Part shown: piece after piece, positions 30,098-39,198 of the stretch
Position numbering within the stretch: the first letter of the stretch is position 1
Layout: each line of letters begins with the position of its first letter
Assembly (NCBI GenBank): GCA_027493885.1
Contig: JAOSJZ010000001.1
Coordinates: 992,001 to 1,056,000 of the forward strand
DNA from: Gaiella sp.
GTDB taxonomy: Bacteria; Actinomycetota; Thermoleophilia; Gaiellales; Gaiellaceae
DNA length: 64,000 bases
Direction: 5' to 3'
The notes under the pieces: generated by a model
Told to the model about the DNA's origin: nothing
The model's input: only the letters and a program-made list of their open reading frames with translations
Database searches by the model: none
Position numbers and translations under genes: made by a program

Positions 30098-31045
30098 CTA
30101 CGCGACGAGCGCCCGCGCATAGTCGTGCGCGTCGAACGGGCGGAGGTCGTCGAGCCCTTCCCCCACGCCGACGAGCTTGACCGGGATCCCGAGCTCGTGG
30201 GCGATCGCGATCGCGACGCCGCCCTTGGCCGAGCCGTCGAGCTTCGTCAGCGCGATACCGGTGACCCCGGCGGCCTCGGCGAAGAGCCGTGCCTGCTGGA
30301 GCCCGTTCTGGCCCGTCGTCGCGTCGACCACGAGCAGCGTCTCGTGCGGTGCGCCCTCGAGCCGGCCGGCGATCACGCGGCGCACCTTCGCGAGCTCGTC
30401 CATCAGGTTCCCCTGCGTGTGCAGGCGGCCGGCGGTGTCGACGAGGACGACGTCCTTGCCCCGCGCGCGACCGGCCTCGACGGCGTCGAACGCCACTGCG
30501 GCCGGGTCGGCGCCGCGCGAGCCGCCGACGAAGTCCGCCTCCGCCCGCTCCGCCCAGATCTCGAGCTGCTCCTCCGCGGCCGCGCGAAAGGTGTCGGCCG
30601 CGCCGACGAGCACCGAGCGGCCGTGCTCGGAGAGCTTGCGCGCGAGCTTGCCGATCGTCGTCGTCTTCCCGGTCCCGTTGACGCCGACGACGAGCACGAC
30701 CGTGGGCGCCTCGTCGGCCCGCGCGAGCACCGGCGGCTCGCCGAACAGCGTCTCGACCTCCTCGGCGAGGGCCTCGCCGAGGTCGGTCACCTCGCCGCGC
30801 GCCTCGAGTCGCCGGACGAGCTCGGCGGTTGCGGGCACGCCGACGTCGGCACGGATCAGCGCCACCTCGAGCCGCTCCCACGCGTCCCCCTCGGCCGGGT
30901 CGAACGACGCGCCGAGCTCCGCGGCGAGTGCGCGCCGGCTCTTCCCGAGCGAGTCGCGCAGCCGCGCGAAGAAGCCGCTTCGCTCCTCCGCCTCTCGCGC
31001 CGCGTCCTCGGCGTCCCCGAGCAGCTCCGCCCACGTTCTCGACAT
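30098..31045 (-). CDS. ftsY: Signal recognition particle receptor FtsY
   Basis: 315 residues, an NG-domain GTPase: N domain SRTWAELLGDAEDAAREAEE with FFARLRDSLGKSRRAL, P-loop GVNGTGKTTTIGKLA (about residue 120), AADTFRAAA, VDTAGRLHTQGNLMDEL, TKLDGSAKGGVA and GVGEGLDDLRPFD. There is no long acidic A domain, as in many Gram-positive FtsY proteins. ATG at 31043-31045. It is the docking partner of Ffh at the membrane. Normally next to smc; here a PIN/RHH pair separates them. Confidence 0.96.
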   Translation of the reverse strand: MSRTWAELLGDAEDAAREAEERSGFFARLRDSLGKSRRALAAELGASFDPAEGDAWERLEVALIRADVGVPATAELVRRLEARGEVTDLGEALAEEVETLFGEPPVLARADEAPTVVLVVGVNGTGKTTTIGKLARKLSEHGRSVLVGAADTFRAAAEEQLEIWAERAEADFVGGSRGADPAAVAFDAVEAGRARGKDVVLVDTAGRLHTQGNLMDELAKVRRVIAGRLEGAPHETLLVVDATTGQNGLQQARLFAEAAGVTGIALTKLDGSAKGGVAIAIAHELGIPVKLVGVGEGLDDLRPFDAHDYARALVA

Positions 31046-31053
31046 CGCCGTCC

Positions 31054-31452
31054 CTAGGCCCGCAGCGTGACAAAGCCCGCGGCGCCGAAGCCTTCGTCGA
31101 AGGTCAACACCTCGGCAACGCGCTCGGAGCGCATCCACGCGAAGCTCGTCGCGTCGACGAACGAGTACGCACGCTCGTCGTGACGCCGGAGCCAGCGGAG
31201 CGCCTGCGCCTCCAGCTCCGCACCGACGGTCACGACGCCGAGGTGCCGGGTGCGGTCGAGCAGGTCGAGGAACCGCGCTGCGATCCGATGGCCGTAGCGG
31301 CGGTCGAGGGCGGTCCAGGTCTCACCGCGGACGTGGTTCGAGGTGACGAGCGACGACGTCCCGTGGGTACGGAGCAGCTCCACCGCCTCGCCGTGGTGGG
31401 CGTCGCGCGAGGCGATGACGGCGACGAAGACCGACGTGTCGACGAAGATCAC
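31054..31452 (-). CDS. PIN-domain toxin (VapC-like)
   Basis: 132 residues: MIFVDTSVFVAVIASRDAHH (first Asp), NHVRGETWTALDRRYG (Glu), DERAYSFVDATSFAWMR (Asp) and VLTFDEGFGAAGF. The acidic set of a PIN ribonuclease is complete. The GTG start overlaps the antitoxin stop by 4 bases. The module is inserted between smc and ftsY, which are adjacent in many genomes. Confidence 0.9.
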   Translation of the reverse strand: MIFVDTSVFVAVIASRDAHHGEAVELLRTHGTSSLVTSNHVRGETWTALDRRYGHRIAARFLDLLDRTRHLGVVTVGAELEAQALRWLRRHDERAYSFVDATSFAWMRSERVAEVLTFDEGFGAAGFVTLRA

Positions 31453-31685
31453 GGAGTCGAGCGCGGGCCGTAGACGACGTCGTCCACCGACTCGGAGTCA
31501 CCGCTCGCGCCCTCGGTTGCCCCGATCAGCTCCCACAGGGGGTCGTCCTCGATCGGCGGCAGCGGTCGCAGGCGCTCCCCGACGTACCGCCGGATGAGCG
31601 CCGCCTTGGACGTCCCCTCCTGCCGTGCCTCGCGCGCGAGCGCCTCGTCGAGCTCCTCCTCGATCATGATCTGCAAGCGCTTCAC
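31449..31685 (-). CDS. RHH (CopG/VapB-like) antitoxin
   Basis: 78 residues: KRLQIMIEEELDEALAREAR, QEGTSKAALIRRYVGERLRP form the ribbon-helix-helix; the acidic tail (GASGDSESVDDVVYGPR) probably neutralises the toxin. GTG start at 31683-31685. Its start codon sits in a 7-base-arm palindrome, a likely operator. Confidence 0.88.
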   Translation of the reverse strand: MKRLQIMIEEELDEALAREARQEGTSKAALIRRYVGERLRPLPPIEDDPLWELIGATEGASGDSESVDDVVYGPRSTP

Positions 31686-31720
31686 GAGCGTGAAGCATAC
31701 GTCATAAGACTGATGTATGC
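31679..31720 (-). promoter_or_regulatory. Promoter and operators of the smc-ftsY TA module
   Basis: GCTTCAC, GAGC, GTGAAGC (31679-31696) overlaps the antitoxin start. A second inverted pair, GCATAC (31695-31700) and GTATGC (31715-31720), lies 14 bases apart in an AT-rich patch with TATGAC as a possible -10. Two stacked sites suit cooperative RHH binding. Confidence 0.5.
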
Positions 31721-31803
31721 ATCACTTCCCATCACGCCACCCTCCCCTCACCTCCCCTCACGCTCACTCTTCCAGGGCCGCATCGCGGCGGCGGGCGCTC
31801 CCG

Positions 31804-34800
31804 CTACGCGGTTGCGGCCGCGTGGCCCTCGCGCGGGAGGCGGCGGGAGACGATCTGCGAGATGCCGTCGCCGCCCATCGTGACGCCGTAGAGGACGTCG
31901 GCGGCCTCCATCGTCCGCTTCTGGTGCGTGATCACCACGAACTGCGCTCGGTCGGCGTAGCGGCGCAGGAGCTCGACGAAGCGCGTGATGTTCGTATCGT
32001 CGAGCGCCGCCTCGACCTCGTCGAGGAGGTAGAACGGGCACGGCTTCGCGAGGAACAGCGCGAACAGGAACGAGATCGCTCCGAGCGCCTTCTCGCCGCC
32101 CGAGAGCAGCGTCAGCCGGGTGATCTTCTTGCCTGCCGGGCGCAACTCCACCTCGACGCCGGGCTCCGCGGCCTCGCCGGTCTCCTCGTCGGGCTCGACG
32201 AGCCGCAGCCTGCCCTCGCCGCCGGGGAACAGCGTCGCCGCGACCTCTTCGAAGTTCGCCGCCACCGCCGCGAAGGTCTCGTCGAAGCGGCGGTTCACCG
32301 TCTCGGTCAGCTCCTCGCGGAGCGCCGCGAGCTCGGCGAGCGACGCCTCGAGGTCGGCGCGCTGCATCGCGAGCTCCTCGAGGCGCTCCTTCTCGGCCTC
32401 GTACTCCTCCTTCGCGAGCGGGTTCACCATGCCGAGCGCCTCGCGCCGCGCCTCCAGGCGCGTGACACGGGCCGCGAGCTCGTCGCGGTCGCCCGCTTCG
32501 TCGCAGGCGGCGTCCGAGCCGGGCTCGGCGGCTCCCGCCGCGAGCGCCTCGTCGAGCCGCCGGCGCGCCTCGCTCGCCTCGCCGTCGAGCCGTGCGAGCT
32601 CGACCTCGACCGCGGTGACGCGCTCGGTCGCCTCGTCCACCGCCTGGCGCACCTCCACCTCGGCCGCGCCGAGCCGCCGCAGCTCCGCGCCGAGCTCACC
32701 GGCGCGTGCCGCGCCGGCGTCCACCCGGGCACGCACCGGCGCCTCGAACCGCGACGCGAGCGCGGATGCGCGGCCGAGCCCCTGCCCGAGCCCGCCGGAC
32801 GCGGCGACGAGCCGGCGGAGAAGGTCGACGTCGAGCCGGCCGCGGCGCGGTGCGCGCTCGACCAGCGCCGCGTCCGCGGTGCGGGCGGCATCGGCGGCGG
32901 CGAGCGAGGCTGCCGCCACCTCGTCGGCCTCGGCGAGGGCCGACGCCGCCTCCGCGGAGAGCTCCTCCCGTGTCCTGTCGCCCGCGGCGCCGATTCCGAC
33001 AGGCGTCCCGCCGAGCCGGGCGAGCACGACCTCCGCCTCGGATGCCCGCCGGGCGGCCTCGGAGGCGTCGCGACGCGTCTCGGCCTCGAGGCCGGTGAGC
33101 CGCCGGAGCTCGTCGCCGAGCTCGCGAGAGCGACGGTCGGAGGCCGCGAGCCGGGCCTCGAGCGGCGCCTGGAGACGTGCCACGGTCGCACCCGCACGCA
33201 TGACGGCGTCGGCAAGATTCTCGACCAGGGCCGCGAGCCGCCCGAGCAGCTCCACGTCGACCGTCGCGCCGCGCAGGTGCGCGACCGCGGCGTAGGCCGC
33301 CTCGGTCTCCGCAGCCTGCGCGGCGGCCTCGTCCGCCTCGCGCGCCGCCGCGTCCGCGCGCGCGGCCAGCTCGTCCGCCTCGTCGGCGAGCGCGCGACGG
33401 CGGGCGTCGAGCTCGAGGAGGACGGCCTCGCCGGTCTCGCCCGCGAACCAGAGCTCGCCGCGGTCGGCGTCGTAGCCGTCACCCTCCCGGGTGACTGCCA
33501 ATCCCGACCGGAGACGCCGAAGCTCACCCGGCTCCACGAGCCAGACACCGGCGAGCAAGCCGACGGCGTCGTCCGGACCGTCGACGAGCGACGTGAGGGC
33601 ATGCGCGCCCGCCACCGGTGGGGAGTCCTCCCTCCGCCCGTGCACCCCGATCACGACCGAGAGGCTGCCGAGCCCGGAGGTGCGCGCGCGCTCGAGCAGC
33701 GCGAGCGCGTGCCCGGCGTCGGTCGCGAGGAGCGCCGAGGCGCGCCAGGCGAGCGCGGCCGCGACGGCCCGCTCGAAGCCTGGCTCGACCTCGAGCGACG
33801 CCAGCGCCAGCCGCTCCCCCTCGGCGGCCAGCGCTCGCGCCGCGGGGGCGACGCCTTCTCGTTCGGCGAGCGACCGCTCGAGCGCGGCCAGGCGCTCCCG
33901 GGCCGAGCGGGCGCGCTCGGCGAGATCGTCACGCTCCCCGGCCGCGGACCGCGCGAGTGCCCGCGTCTCGTTTGCGCGCTGCTCCAGCTCGGCGGGGCTC
34001 GGTGCGCCGCTCCGGACGTGCGCGCGAGTGGCCTCGTGCTCGGCGCGAAGGCGCCGGGCGAGCTCGACGGCGCGCTCGTGACGCGCCTGCAGGCGCTCGC
34101 GCGTCGCGCCGAGGGCAACGAGCGCGCGGTTCGCGTCGCCGTGGCCACCGGACAGCTCGCTCATGCCGCGGTCGACGGCTTCGCGCTCGCGCCGGACGTC
34201 CTCGAGCCGCGCCTCCGCCTCGGCCGCGATCGCCCCCTCGGCCGCGGCGAGCAGGGCCTGCGCATGGCGGGCGCGCTCTGTCGCCTGGCCGCTCCGGGCG
34301 GCGGCGTCCCGTGCCGCCGCCGCCGCCGCTCGCGAGGCGTCCTCGAGCGCCCGCAGCGTCTCGTCCGTCCGGGCCTGCGCCGCCAGCTCGGCCTCGGCGA
34401 GGTCGTCGCGCAGCCGCGCGGTCAGGCCGGCGGCCGACTCGCCGCGCACGGTCAGCCGCTCGCCAGCGCCCTGGAGCCGGTAGAGGGCGCTCACCGCAGC
34501 CTCGCGGGCCCCGGCCGCGTCGGAGAGCTCGACCTCCGCGCTCTCGCGCTCGGCGAGCACGGATCGCAGCTTCTCCTGCGCCGACCGGCGTGCGAGCGAG
34601 GCAGCGGTGCGCCGCTCCTCGGCGTCCGCGCGGCGCGCGTCGAGCGCGGCGAGGTCGACGCGGGCGAGCCGCGCGCGCAGCGCGGCGATCTCGCCGGCGA
34701 GCTTCTCCGCCCGTTCCGCCGCGGTCGCCTGGAGCGCGAGCGGCCGGAGGCGCTTGCGCACCTCCTCCTCGACGTCCCGTGCGCGCTCGACCTGGGTCGC

Positions 34801-35358
34801 GACGCGCGCGAGCTTGAGCTCGGCCCGGTGGCGGCGGCGCTTGAACTTCCCGAGGCCCGCGGCTTCCTCGACCAGCGCGCGGCGGTCCTCGGGCTTCGAG
34901 GCGAGGACCGCGTCGACCCTTCCCTGGCTGACGATCGAGTGCATCGAGCCGCCGAGGCCGACGTCGGCGAGCAGCTCGACGAGGTCGGTGCGGCGCACGG
35001 GCGCGCGGTTGACGAGGTACTGGCCCTCGCCGCCGCGGACGAGGCGGCGGGCGATCGAGATCTCGGAGTAGTCGAGCTCGGCCCCGAAGCCGCCGTCCTC
35101 GTTGTCGAACAGGAGCTCGACCTCGCAGTGGTCGGCGGCCTGGCGCGAGGCCGAGCCGCCGAAGAGGACGTCGTCGGGCCTCTCGGCGCGCAGCTCGGAC
35201 GGCGTCAGCGAGCCGGCCGCCCAGACGATCGCGTCGGAGACGTTCGACTTCCCGGATCCGTTGGGACCGACCACGACCGCGACCCCGGGCTCGAGCTTCA
35301 CCTCGACGGGGTCCGGGAACGACTTGAAGCCGCGCAGCTTGATCGAGCGCAGGTGCAC
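31804..35358 (-). CDS. smc: Chromosome segregation ATPase SMC
   Basis: 1184 residues. N-terminal HLRSIKLRGFKSFPDPVEV and Walker A VGPNGSGKSN (about residue 32), two long Ala/Arg/Glu-rich coiled coils, a central hinge (about residues 500-640, including GVWLVEPGELRRLRSGLAVT), then the signature LLSGGEKALGAISFLFAL and Walker B PFYLLDEVEAALDD. This is the full SMC architecture; it condenses and aligns chromosomes with ScpA/B. GTG start (35356-35358). It normally follows rnc directly; here an 11.8-kb accessory block separates them. Confidence 0.96.
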   Translation of the reverse strand: MHLRSIKLRGFKSFPDPVEVKLEPGVAVVVGPNGSGKSNVSDAIVWAAGSLTPSELRAERPDDVLFGGSASRQAADHCEVELLFDNEDGGFGAELDYSEISIARRLVRGGEGQYLVNRAPVRRTDLVELLADVGLGGSMHSIVSQGRVDAVLASKPEDRRALVEEAAGLGKFKRRRHRAELKLARVATQVERARDVEEEVRKRLRPLALQATAAERAEKLAGEIAALRARLARVDLAALDARRADAEERRTAASLARRSAQEKLRSVLAERESAEVELSDAAGAREAAVSALYRLQGAGERLTVRGESAAGLTARLRDDLAEAELAAQARTDETLRALEDASRAAAAAARDAAARSGQATERARHAQALLAAAEGAIAAEAEARLEDVRREREAVDRGMSELSGGHGDANRALVALGATRERLQARHERAVELARRLRAEHEATRAHVRSGAPSPAELEQRANETRALARSAAGERDDLAERARSARERLAALERSLAEREGVAPAARALAAEGERLALASLEVEPGFERAVAAALAWRASALLATDAGHALALLERARTSGLGSLSVVIGVHGRREDSPPVAGAHALTSLVDGPDDAVGLLAGVWLVEPGELRRLRSGLAVTREGDGYDADRGELWFAGETGEAVLLELDARRRALADEADELAARADAAAREADEAAAQAAETEAAYAAVAHLRGATVDVELLGRLAALVENLADAVMRAGATVARLQAPLEARLAASDRRSRELGDELRRLTGLEAETRRDASEAARRASEAEVVLARLGGTPVGIGAAGDRTREELSAEAASALAEADEVAAASLAAADAARTADAALVERAPRRGRLDVDLLRRLVAASGGLGQGLGRASALASRFEAPVRARVDAGAARAGELGAELRRLGAAEVEVRQAVDEATERVTAVEVELARLDGEASEARRRLDEALAAGAAEPGSDAACDEAGDRDELAARVTRLEARREALGMVNPLAKEEYEAEKERLEELAMQRADLEASLAELAALREELTETVNRRFDETFAAVAANFEEVAATLFPGGEGRLRLVEPDEETGEAAEPGVEVELRPAGKKITRLTLLSGGEKALGAISFLFALFLAKPCPFYLLDEVEAALDDTNITRFVELLRRYADRAQFVVITHQKRTMEAADVLYGVTMGGDGISQIVSRRLPREGHAAATA

Positions 35359-35455
35359 CGCGCCCGAACGCTAACGGCGGCGACGGACGGCCCCGCCCGT
35401 CGCCAGGCGCCGGCGCGAGGGCCGGCTCGCGCCGGCACCTCGCGCGTCCCCCCGG

Positions 35456-36637
35456 CTACCTGACGGTCGCGTTGACCGACGCGACCTGCGTCGTCGGGCG
35501 GCCGTTCGTCTTCAACACGATCTTGAACTGCGCCTTCCCGCTCGACCCCCTGGCGGGAATCGAGAGCACCGTAGACTTGCCGGCCGCGACCTTGACAGCC
35601 GCCTTGCCTGTCACCGCGCCGCTCAGGCTCGCGACGCCCGAGACCTGTGCCGGGCACGCGACCCCGCTCAGCGTGTACTTCACTTTCGCGGCGCCGCCGG
35701 TCACCGGGACACGGCCCGCGACGAGCGCCGCCCTCGGCTTCGAGCGATCTTCGGCCAGGCGGACGATGCCCTGGTTCTGGATCTTCGCGTAGACGTCCCC
35801 CTTGGGGCCGACCGCGAGATCGTTGGTGACGTACGGCAGGCCCGCGGTCGCGAGCTTCTTGCCCGAGGGCGAGTACTTCGCGAAGCCTCCCGCCGTCGTC
35901 CAGTCCGAGACGAGCACGTTGCAGTCGAGGTCGACCGCGAGCGCACGGGTGCCCTCGCCCCCGCCGAGCTTCGTCTTCTTCTGCAGGTGGCCGCCGGCCG
36001 AGTAGCGCTCGAGCCAGTCGCCGCCACCCTGTGTGCCCGCGCGGATCAGGTAGATGCTGCGGTCGGGGGAGACCTCGACGTCATCAGCCCGCATCAGGGA
36101 CCGGCCGCCGAACAACCCGCCGCTTGCGGCCCAGCTGCCCGCGGTGAATCTGCGGAACCCCGACTTCGCCGAGCCCTCGACCGCGCCGAGCAGATCGCCG
36201 TTCGCGTCGACCGCGACCCCACGCGCGAGCTCACTCGTCAGCGTGACGGCGGTCTGGAACGCGCCTACGCTCGAGAACTGCTGGAATCGGGAGCCACCGT
36301 CGTCGGCCACCCAGATCGACCCGTCGGGCGAGACGGCGATGTCGTCGGCCCCGGTGAACTGGCCGTTGCCGCCTCCGATCGAGCCCCACTTGCGGAGGAA
36401 CGACCCGCTCGGGGAGAAGACCTGCACACGATTGTTGTCTCTGTCGGCAACGTAGACGTTGCCGCGCGCGTCCACCGCCAGACCGCCCGTGCCGGTGAAC
36501 TGGCCGGTTCCGGTTCCCGTCTTCCCCCAGCTCCCGGCCAGCTTGTAACCAGAGCCACCGGTGGCGTTCGAGCCCGCCGTCGCCGCGACTGCGAACGTCG
36601 CGCAGAGGACGGCGAGGAGGGAAAGCATCAGTCTCAT
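35456..36637 (-). CDS. Secreted NHL-repeat beta-propeller protein
   Basis: 393 residues with a signal peptide (MRLMLSLLAVLCATFAVAAT). Repeated blades include GQFTGTGGLAVDARGNVYVA, DRDNNRVQVFSPSGSFLRKW, then GQFTGADDIAVSPDGSIWVA and later LAVDLDCNVLVSDW. This is the NHL pattern of a six-bladed propeller, often used for protein or carbohydrate binding. A C-terminal domain of about 100 residues (VKYTLSGVACPAQVSGVASL...) resembles exported Ig-like modules. The ATG at 36635-36637 follows AAAGGAG; another ATG at 36655 overlaps the upstream stop. Coupled to the DUF4242-like gene, downstream of motif copy 1. Confidence 0.85.
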   Translation of the reverse strand: MRLMLSLLAVLCATFAVAATAGSNATGGSGYKLAGSWGKTGTGTGQFTGTGGLAVDARGNVYVADRDNNRVQVFSPSGSFLRKWGSIGGGNGQFTGADDIAVSPDGSIWVADDGGSRFQQFSSVGAFQTAVTLTSELARGVAVDANGDLLGAVEGSAKSGFRRFTAGSWAASGGLFGGRSLMRADDVEVSPDRSIYLIRAGTQGGGDWLERYSAGGHLQKKTKLGGGEGTRALAVDLDCNVLVSDWTTAGGFAKYSPSGKKLATAGLPYVTNDLAVGPKGDVYAKIQNQGIVRLAEDRSKPRAALVAGRVPVTGGAAKVKYTLSGVACPAQVSGVASLSGAVTGKAAVKVAAGKSTVLSIPARGSSGKAQFKIVLKTNGRPTTQVASVNATVR

Positions 36638-36651
36638 CTCGTGTTCTCCTT

Positions 36652-36909
36652 TCATCGGTCGTCGCCCGAGTCGCTGACCGCCTGGACGATCCGCTCGAAC
36701 TGGAGCCCGGCCCCGCGTCCGGCCTCGCCGAGCGCCCGCATCGACGGAGCGTCGAAGAGGTGCATGACCATCTCGTCGCCGGGCAGGTACGTCGTCTCCA
36801 CGTAGCGGATCCCCGCACCGCCGTCCGCCGTCCGCCGTGCCAGCGCACACGCGTCGTCGAACGCGCTCTCCGACTTGACGACGTAGGACTCGACGAGGAA
36901 CCGCGGCAT
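36652..36909 (-). CDS. DUF4242-like small protein
   Basis: 85 residues: MPRFLVESYVVKSESAFDDA, GIRYVETTYLPGDEMVMHLF, APSMRALGEAGRGAGLQFER. This ferredoxin-like pattern fits DUF4242 (sometimes called nickel-binding); a metal role here is not shown. No signal peptide. ATG at 36907-36909. It is the first gene after motif copy 1, 39 bases downstream of it, and its stop overlaps a possible start of the NHL gene. Confidence 0.7.
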   Translation of the reverse strand: MPRFLVESYVVKSESAFDDACALARRTADGGAGIRYVETTYLPGDEMVMHLFDAPSMRALGEAGRGAGLQFERIVQAVSDSGDDR

Positions 36910-36947
36910 GCCGTCACGGTGCTCCTCACGCGCTCCCTGCCGAAACC

Positions 36948-36967
36948 GGGGAACCCCCACACTTTGG
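36948..36967 (-). promoter_or_regulatory. Island motif, copy 1
   Basis: Reads CCAAAGTGTGGGGGTTCCCC on the minus strand, followed by GGTTTCG. One base differs from copy 2 in the core. It lies 39 bases before the DUF4242-like start codon. Confidence 0.75.
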
Positions 36968-36975
36968 CCCACGGA

Positions 36976-37647
36976 TCAGGGGCAGCGGGCGAGCGATTCT
37001 CCGCCGACGCAGAGATCGACCCCGGGCCCGCCGTCGAGACGGTCGCTGCCACCGCCGCCGTCGAGGAGATCGTTACCCGCCGAGCCGCTGAGGCGGTCGT
37101 TGCCACCCTGTCCCGCGAGATGGTTCGGGCCGCCGTCGCCGACCAGGGTGTCTCCGTGCCGGGAACCGAAGATCGTCTCCACACCGCTCAGCCGGTCGTC
37201 GCCCCAGCCGCTCGCGCGACGGCGGCCCAGGTCGACGCTGACAGCCTTCGGAGCACGCTGAAAGACCGCGGCGTCGAGGCCCGGGCCGCCCGACAGCGTG
37301 TCGCTTCCCTCGCCGCCGTCGAGCACGTCGCTGCCGGGGCCGCCGTCCAGCCTGTCCTTCCCGGCACCCCCGTCGAGCCGGTCGAGACCGGAGCCGCCGG
37401 TGACCGCGTCGGCGCCGTCGCCCCCGCAGACGGCGTCTTCCCCGGCGCCGCCGGCGATCCGATCGTCGCCGGCGCCGCCGACGATCACGTCGTCGCGAGA
37501 CGTCCCGGCCAAACGGTCGGCACCGTCCGTGCCGACGATAGTCGCCGGCAAGCCCATGCACAGCACGGGAGCCGCCCCGTGCGAAGCCGCGGCGACGGCG
37601 ACGAGCGACGCGCCCGCAGCAACGGCAATGACGAGCCTCGGCAGCAT
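36976..37647 (-). CDS. Secreted RTX (hemolysin-type Ca-binding) repeat protein
   Basis: 223 residues: a signal peptide (MLPRLVIAVAAGASLVAVAA) and then arrays of GGxGxDxLx nonapeptides, e.g. GGAGDDRIAGGAGEDAV, GGSGLDRLDGGAGKDRLD, GGPGSDVLDGGEGSDTLS and a second array near the end (GQGGNDRLSGSAGNDLLD). RTX repeats fold into a Ca-filled beta roll outside the cell. A central non-repeat segment (FQRAPKAVSVDLGRRRASGW) separates the arrays. No enzyme domain is present. ATG at 37645-37647, 37 bases after the Cys-rich gene; probably the last gene of the motif-copy-2 unit. Confidence 0.87.
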   Translation of the reverse strand: MLPRLVIAVAAGASLVAVAAASHGAAPVLCMGLPATIVGTDGADRLAGTSRDDVIVGGAGDDRIAGGAGEDAVCGGDGADAVTGGSGLDRLDGGAGKDRLDGGPGSDVLDGGEGSDTLSGGPGLDAAVFQRAPKAVSVDLGRRRASGWGDDRLSGVETIFGSRHGDTLVGDGGPNHLAGQGGNDRLSGSAGNDLLDGGGGSDRLDGGPGVDLCVGGESLARCP

Positions 37648-37684
37648 CACCCGGGACGGATCCGCTCGTGCCCCCAGCGGACCG

Positions 37685-38577
37685 TCAGCCCGCGTCCGCG
37701 GTAGGGCTTCCCGCAGGTGGCCCGGCAGTAGTCGCGGTCGCCGGGGGAGTGGGATCACCCGACATGGGCCAGCCGCGGTAGCCGGCCTTCGCCCAGGCGA
37801 TCGAGGAATCGAGATTGCCCGCCTCCTCCTTCGTCCAGAGGTTTGTCTTGTGCAGCACGATGAGGAGGTTCATGGCCTCGTCGCCGAACCACGGAGCTCC
37901 GAGGTTGGCATCGCGGCAGAGACGCATCATCGCGCCGAACACGACGTAGTTGACCGCGCCCGCGTGGTGGCACTCTTGGCCAACCTGCACCGCGTCTCCG
38001 CAGGTCGTGCACTCGGGGCCGTACCGCGAGATGAACTTGCTTCTGCTCGGCGGGTCGAGCTCCGCGATGTCCCAGGCGATGGGTCCTATGGCGTACAGGC
38101 CGGTGCACGCCACGTTGCGTCGCGGGGCTGACCAGCGCGCGAACTCGGTCCTGACCCTGATCACGGCCTCTCCGACCGCCTGGGTGAGGTTCGGACCGCA
38201 GGTTCGGTCGGCGCAGCCGCCGCCGACCCCGCCCGGTACCGGACAGATGCAGATCTGGCTCTTGGGGTCGCAGCAGGCGTTCCCGCAGCAGCAGTGCGCC
38301 ACCGTCTTGCAGCAGTTGAACATGCGGCTCGCCGGTGACGGCATCGGGCAGCAGACACCACCCCCATGCACTCTGACCCGTCCGGGCACTTGTCGCCGCC
38401 GCCGGAGGCGGCCACACGAGGCGGCCCCTTCGTGCCGACCGCTGCGCGCACGGCACGGGGGGCAAGGCCCGGAACGGCCAGCGCCGCGAGGGAGGAGACG
38501 ACGACGCGAACGGCGGTCCGCCGGGGCATCGGCTCCGCCAGCGCCCGGGAGAGCCCGTCGAGCAGCTCCCCCGCCAT
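37685..38577 (-). CDS. Cys-rich exported protein, Tat-like leader (one frameshift)
   Basis: The N-terminus reads LSRALAEPMPRRTAVRVVVS and SLAALAVPGLAPRAVRA, a twin-arginine-like leader shared almost exactly with the gene at 43502. After KCPDGSECMG the frame is lost at 38361-38365 (five Gs on the coding strand); a sixth G continues as GGVCCPMPSPASRMFNCCK, VAHCCCGNACC. The restored protein is 297 residues, close to the 292 of its paralogue, with 20 cysteines, mostly in the first half. The second half (CHHAGAVNYVVFGAMMRLC, WFGDEAMNLLIVLHK) is unlike the paralogue. An ATG at 38577 is directly preceded by a GTG. No known family. Confidence 0.75.
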
Positions 38578-38640
38578 CACGCCACCGGTCCCGGTGCGAG
38601 CATCACCGCAACGGCTCCATGGGCGTCTCTCCCGTGGTCG

Positions 38641-39069
38641 CTACCCGATGGACAGCGACCGGCTCCTGAGGACGAGCTCCTGGACGAAGTCGTTGCTGGC
38701 GGCGTCTCCACTCTGTCGGTACGCGACGACGGTCGCGTTCGCGAGCCTGTACGTCTTCAGGACGCTGAGGTCTCCCGCAAGCAGGCTGACCGACGCGGAG
38801 ACGAACGTCTGCCCGCTCTGAAAGGCCTGCGCCGGGGCCGGGTTGTCGGTGAGCTGGAGCGAGAGGCGGAGCGTGTACTCCCGCTTGTCTCCACTCGAGA
38901 GGCCGGCGCCGAGCTCGTAGCCCGTGGCCGTCACGACGGTCTCCCCGTCCAGCTGGACGGCGAACGTCGCCGGCGCGGTTCCCCCACCGACGAGCGCCCA
39001 AGCCGCCGACACGCCCCCCGAGGTGACGATCGCTGCCACGAGGGCTGCCGCCCCGAGACGACGCTTCAT
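38641..39069 (-). CDS. Exported Hcp-like protein
   Basis: 142 residues with a signal peptide (MKRRLGAAALVAAIVTSGGV). The rest is beta-rich: FAVQLDGETVVTATGYELGA and AFQSGQTFVSASVSLL. The end, TYRLANATVVAYRQSGD and QELVLRSRSLSI, resembles the final strands of Hcp tube proteins (YxLxNAxVxxYxxSGD). No other type VI secretion gene is present and the protein is exported, so a tube-like or self-assembling surface role is only a guess. ATG at 39067-39069. First gene of the unit behind motif copy 2. Confidence 0.6.
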   Translation of the reverse strand: MKRRLGAAALVAAIVTSGGVSAAWALVGGGTAPATFAVQLDGETVVTATGYELGAGLSSGDKREYTLRLSLQLTDNPAPAQAFQSGQTFVSASVSLLAGDLSVLKTYRLANATVVAYRQSGDAASNDFVQELVLRSRSLSIG

Positions 39070-39178
39070 CCCATGCTCCTCTCGATCCGCACCCTTCCGC
39101 CACGCGGAACCGCAGTCGGCTGTCGACGCTGCGGGAATACCTCGCTCAGCGTGCCTCGGCGCGCTCGCCCACGAAACC

Positions 39179-39198
39179 GGGAAACCCCCACACTTTGG
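39179..39198 (-). promoter_or_regulatory. Island motif, copy 2
   Basis: Reads CCAAAGTGTGGGGGTTTCCC on the minus strand, followed by GGTTTCG as in copy 1. It is 110 bases before the Hcp-like start codon and touches the stop of the LAL regulator at 39199. Confidence 0.8.

Noticed and set aside
31717-35463. 1248-codon open frame on the plus strand opposite smc, and similar long frames opposite dnaE, ribH and the LAL genes
   Set aside because: In very GC-rich DNA the antisense frames of real genes stay open. These show no family motifs, have low-complexity Arg/Ala/Glu composition, and lie exactly over well-supported genes.
36976-37647. Hemolysin or RTX toxin
   Set aside because: Only signal peptide and RTX repeats are present; there is no pore-forming or enzymatic domain and no type I secretion genes.
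38641-39069. Type VI secretion system because of the Hcp-like protein
   Set aside because: No TssB/C, VgrG, baseplate or ClpV genes are nearby, and the protein has its own signal peptide.
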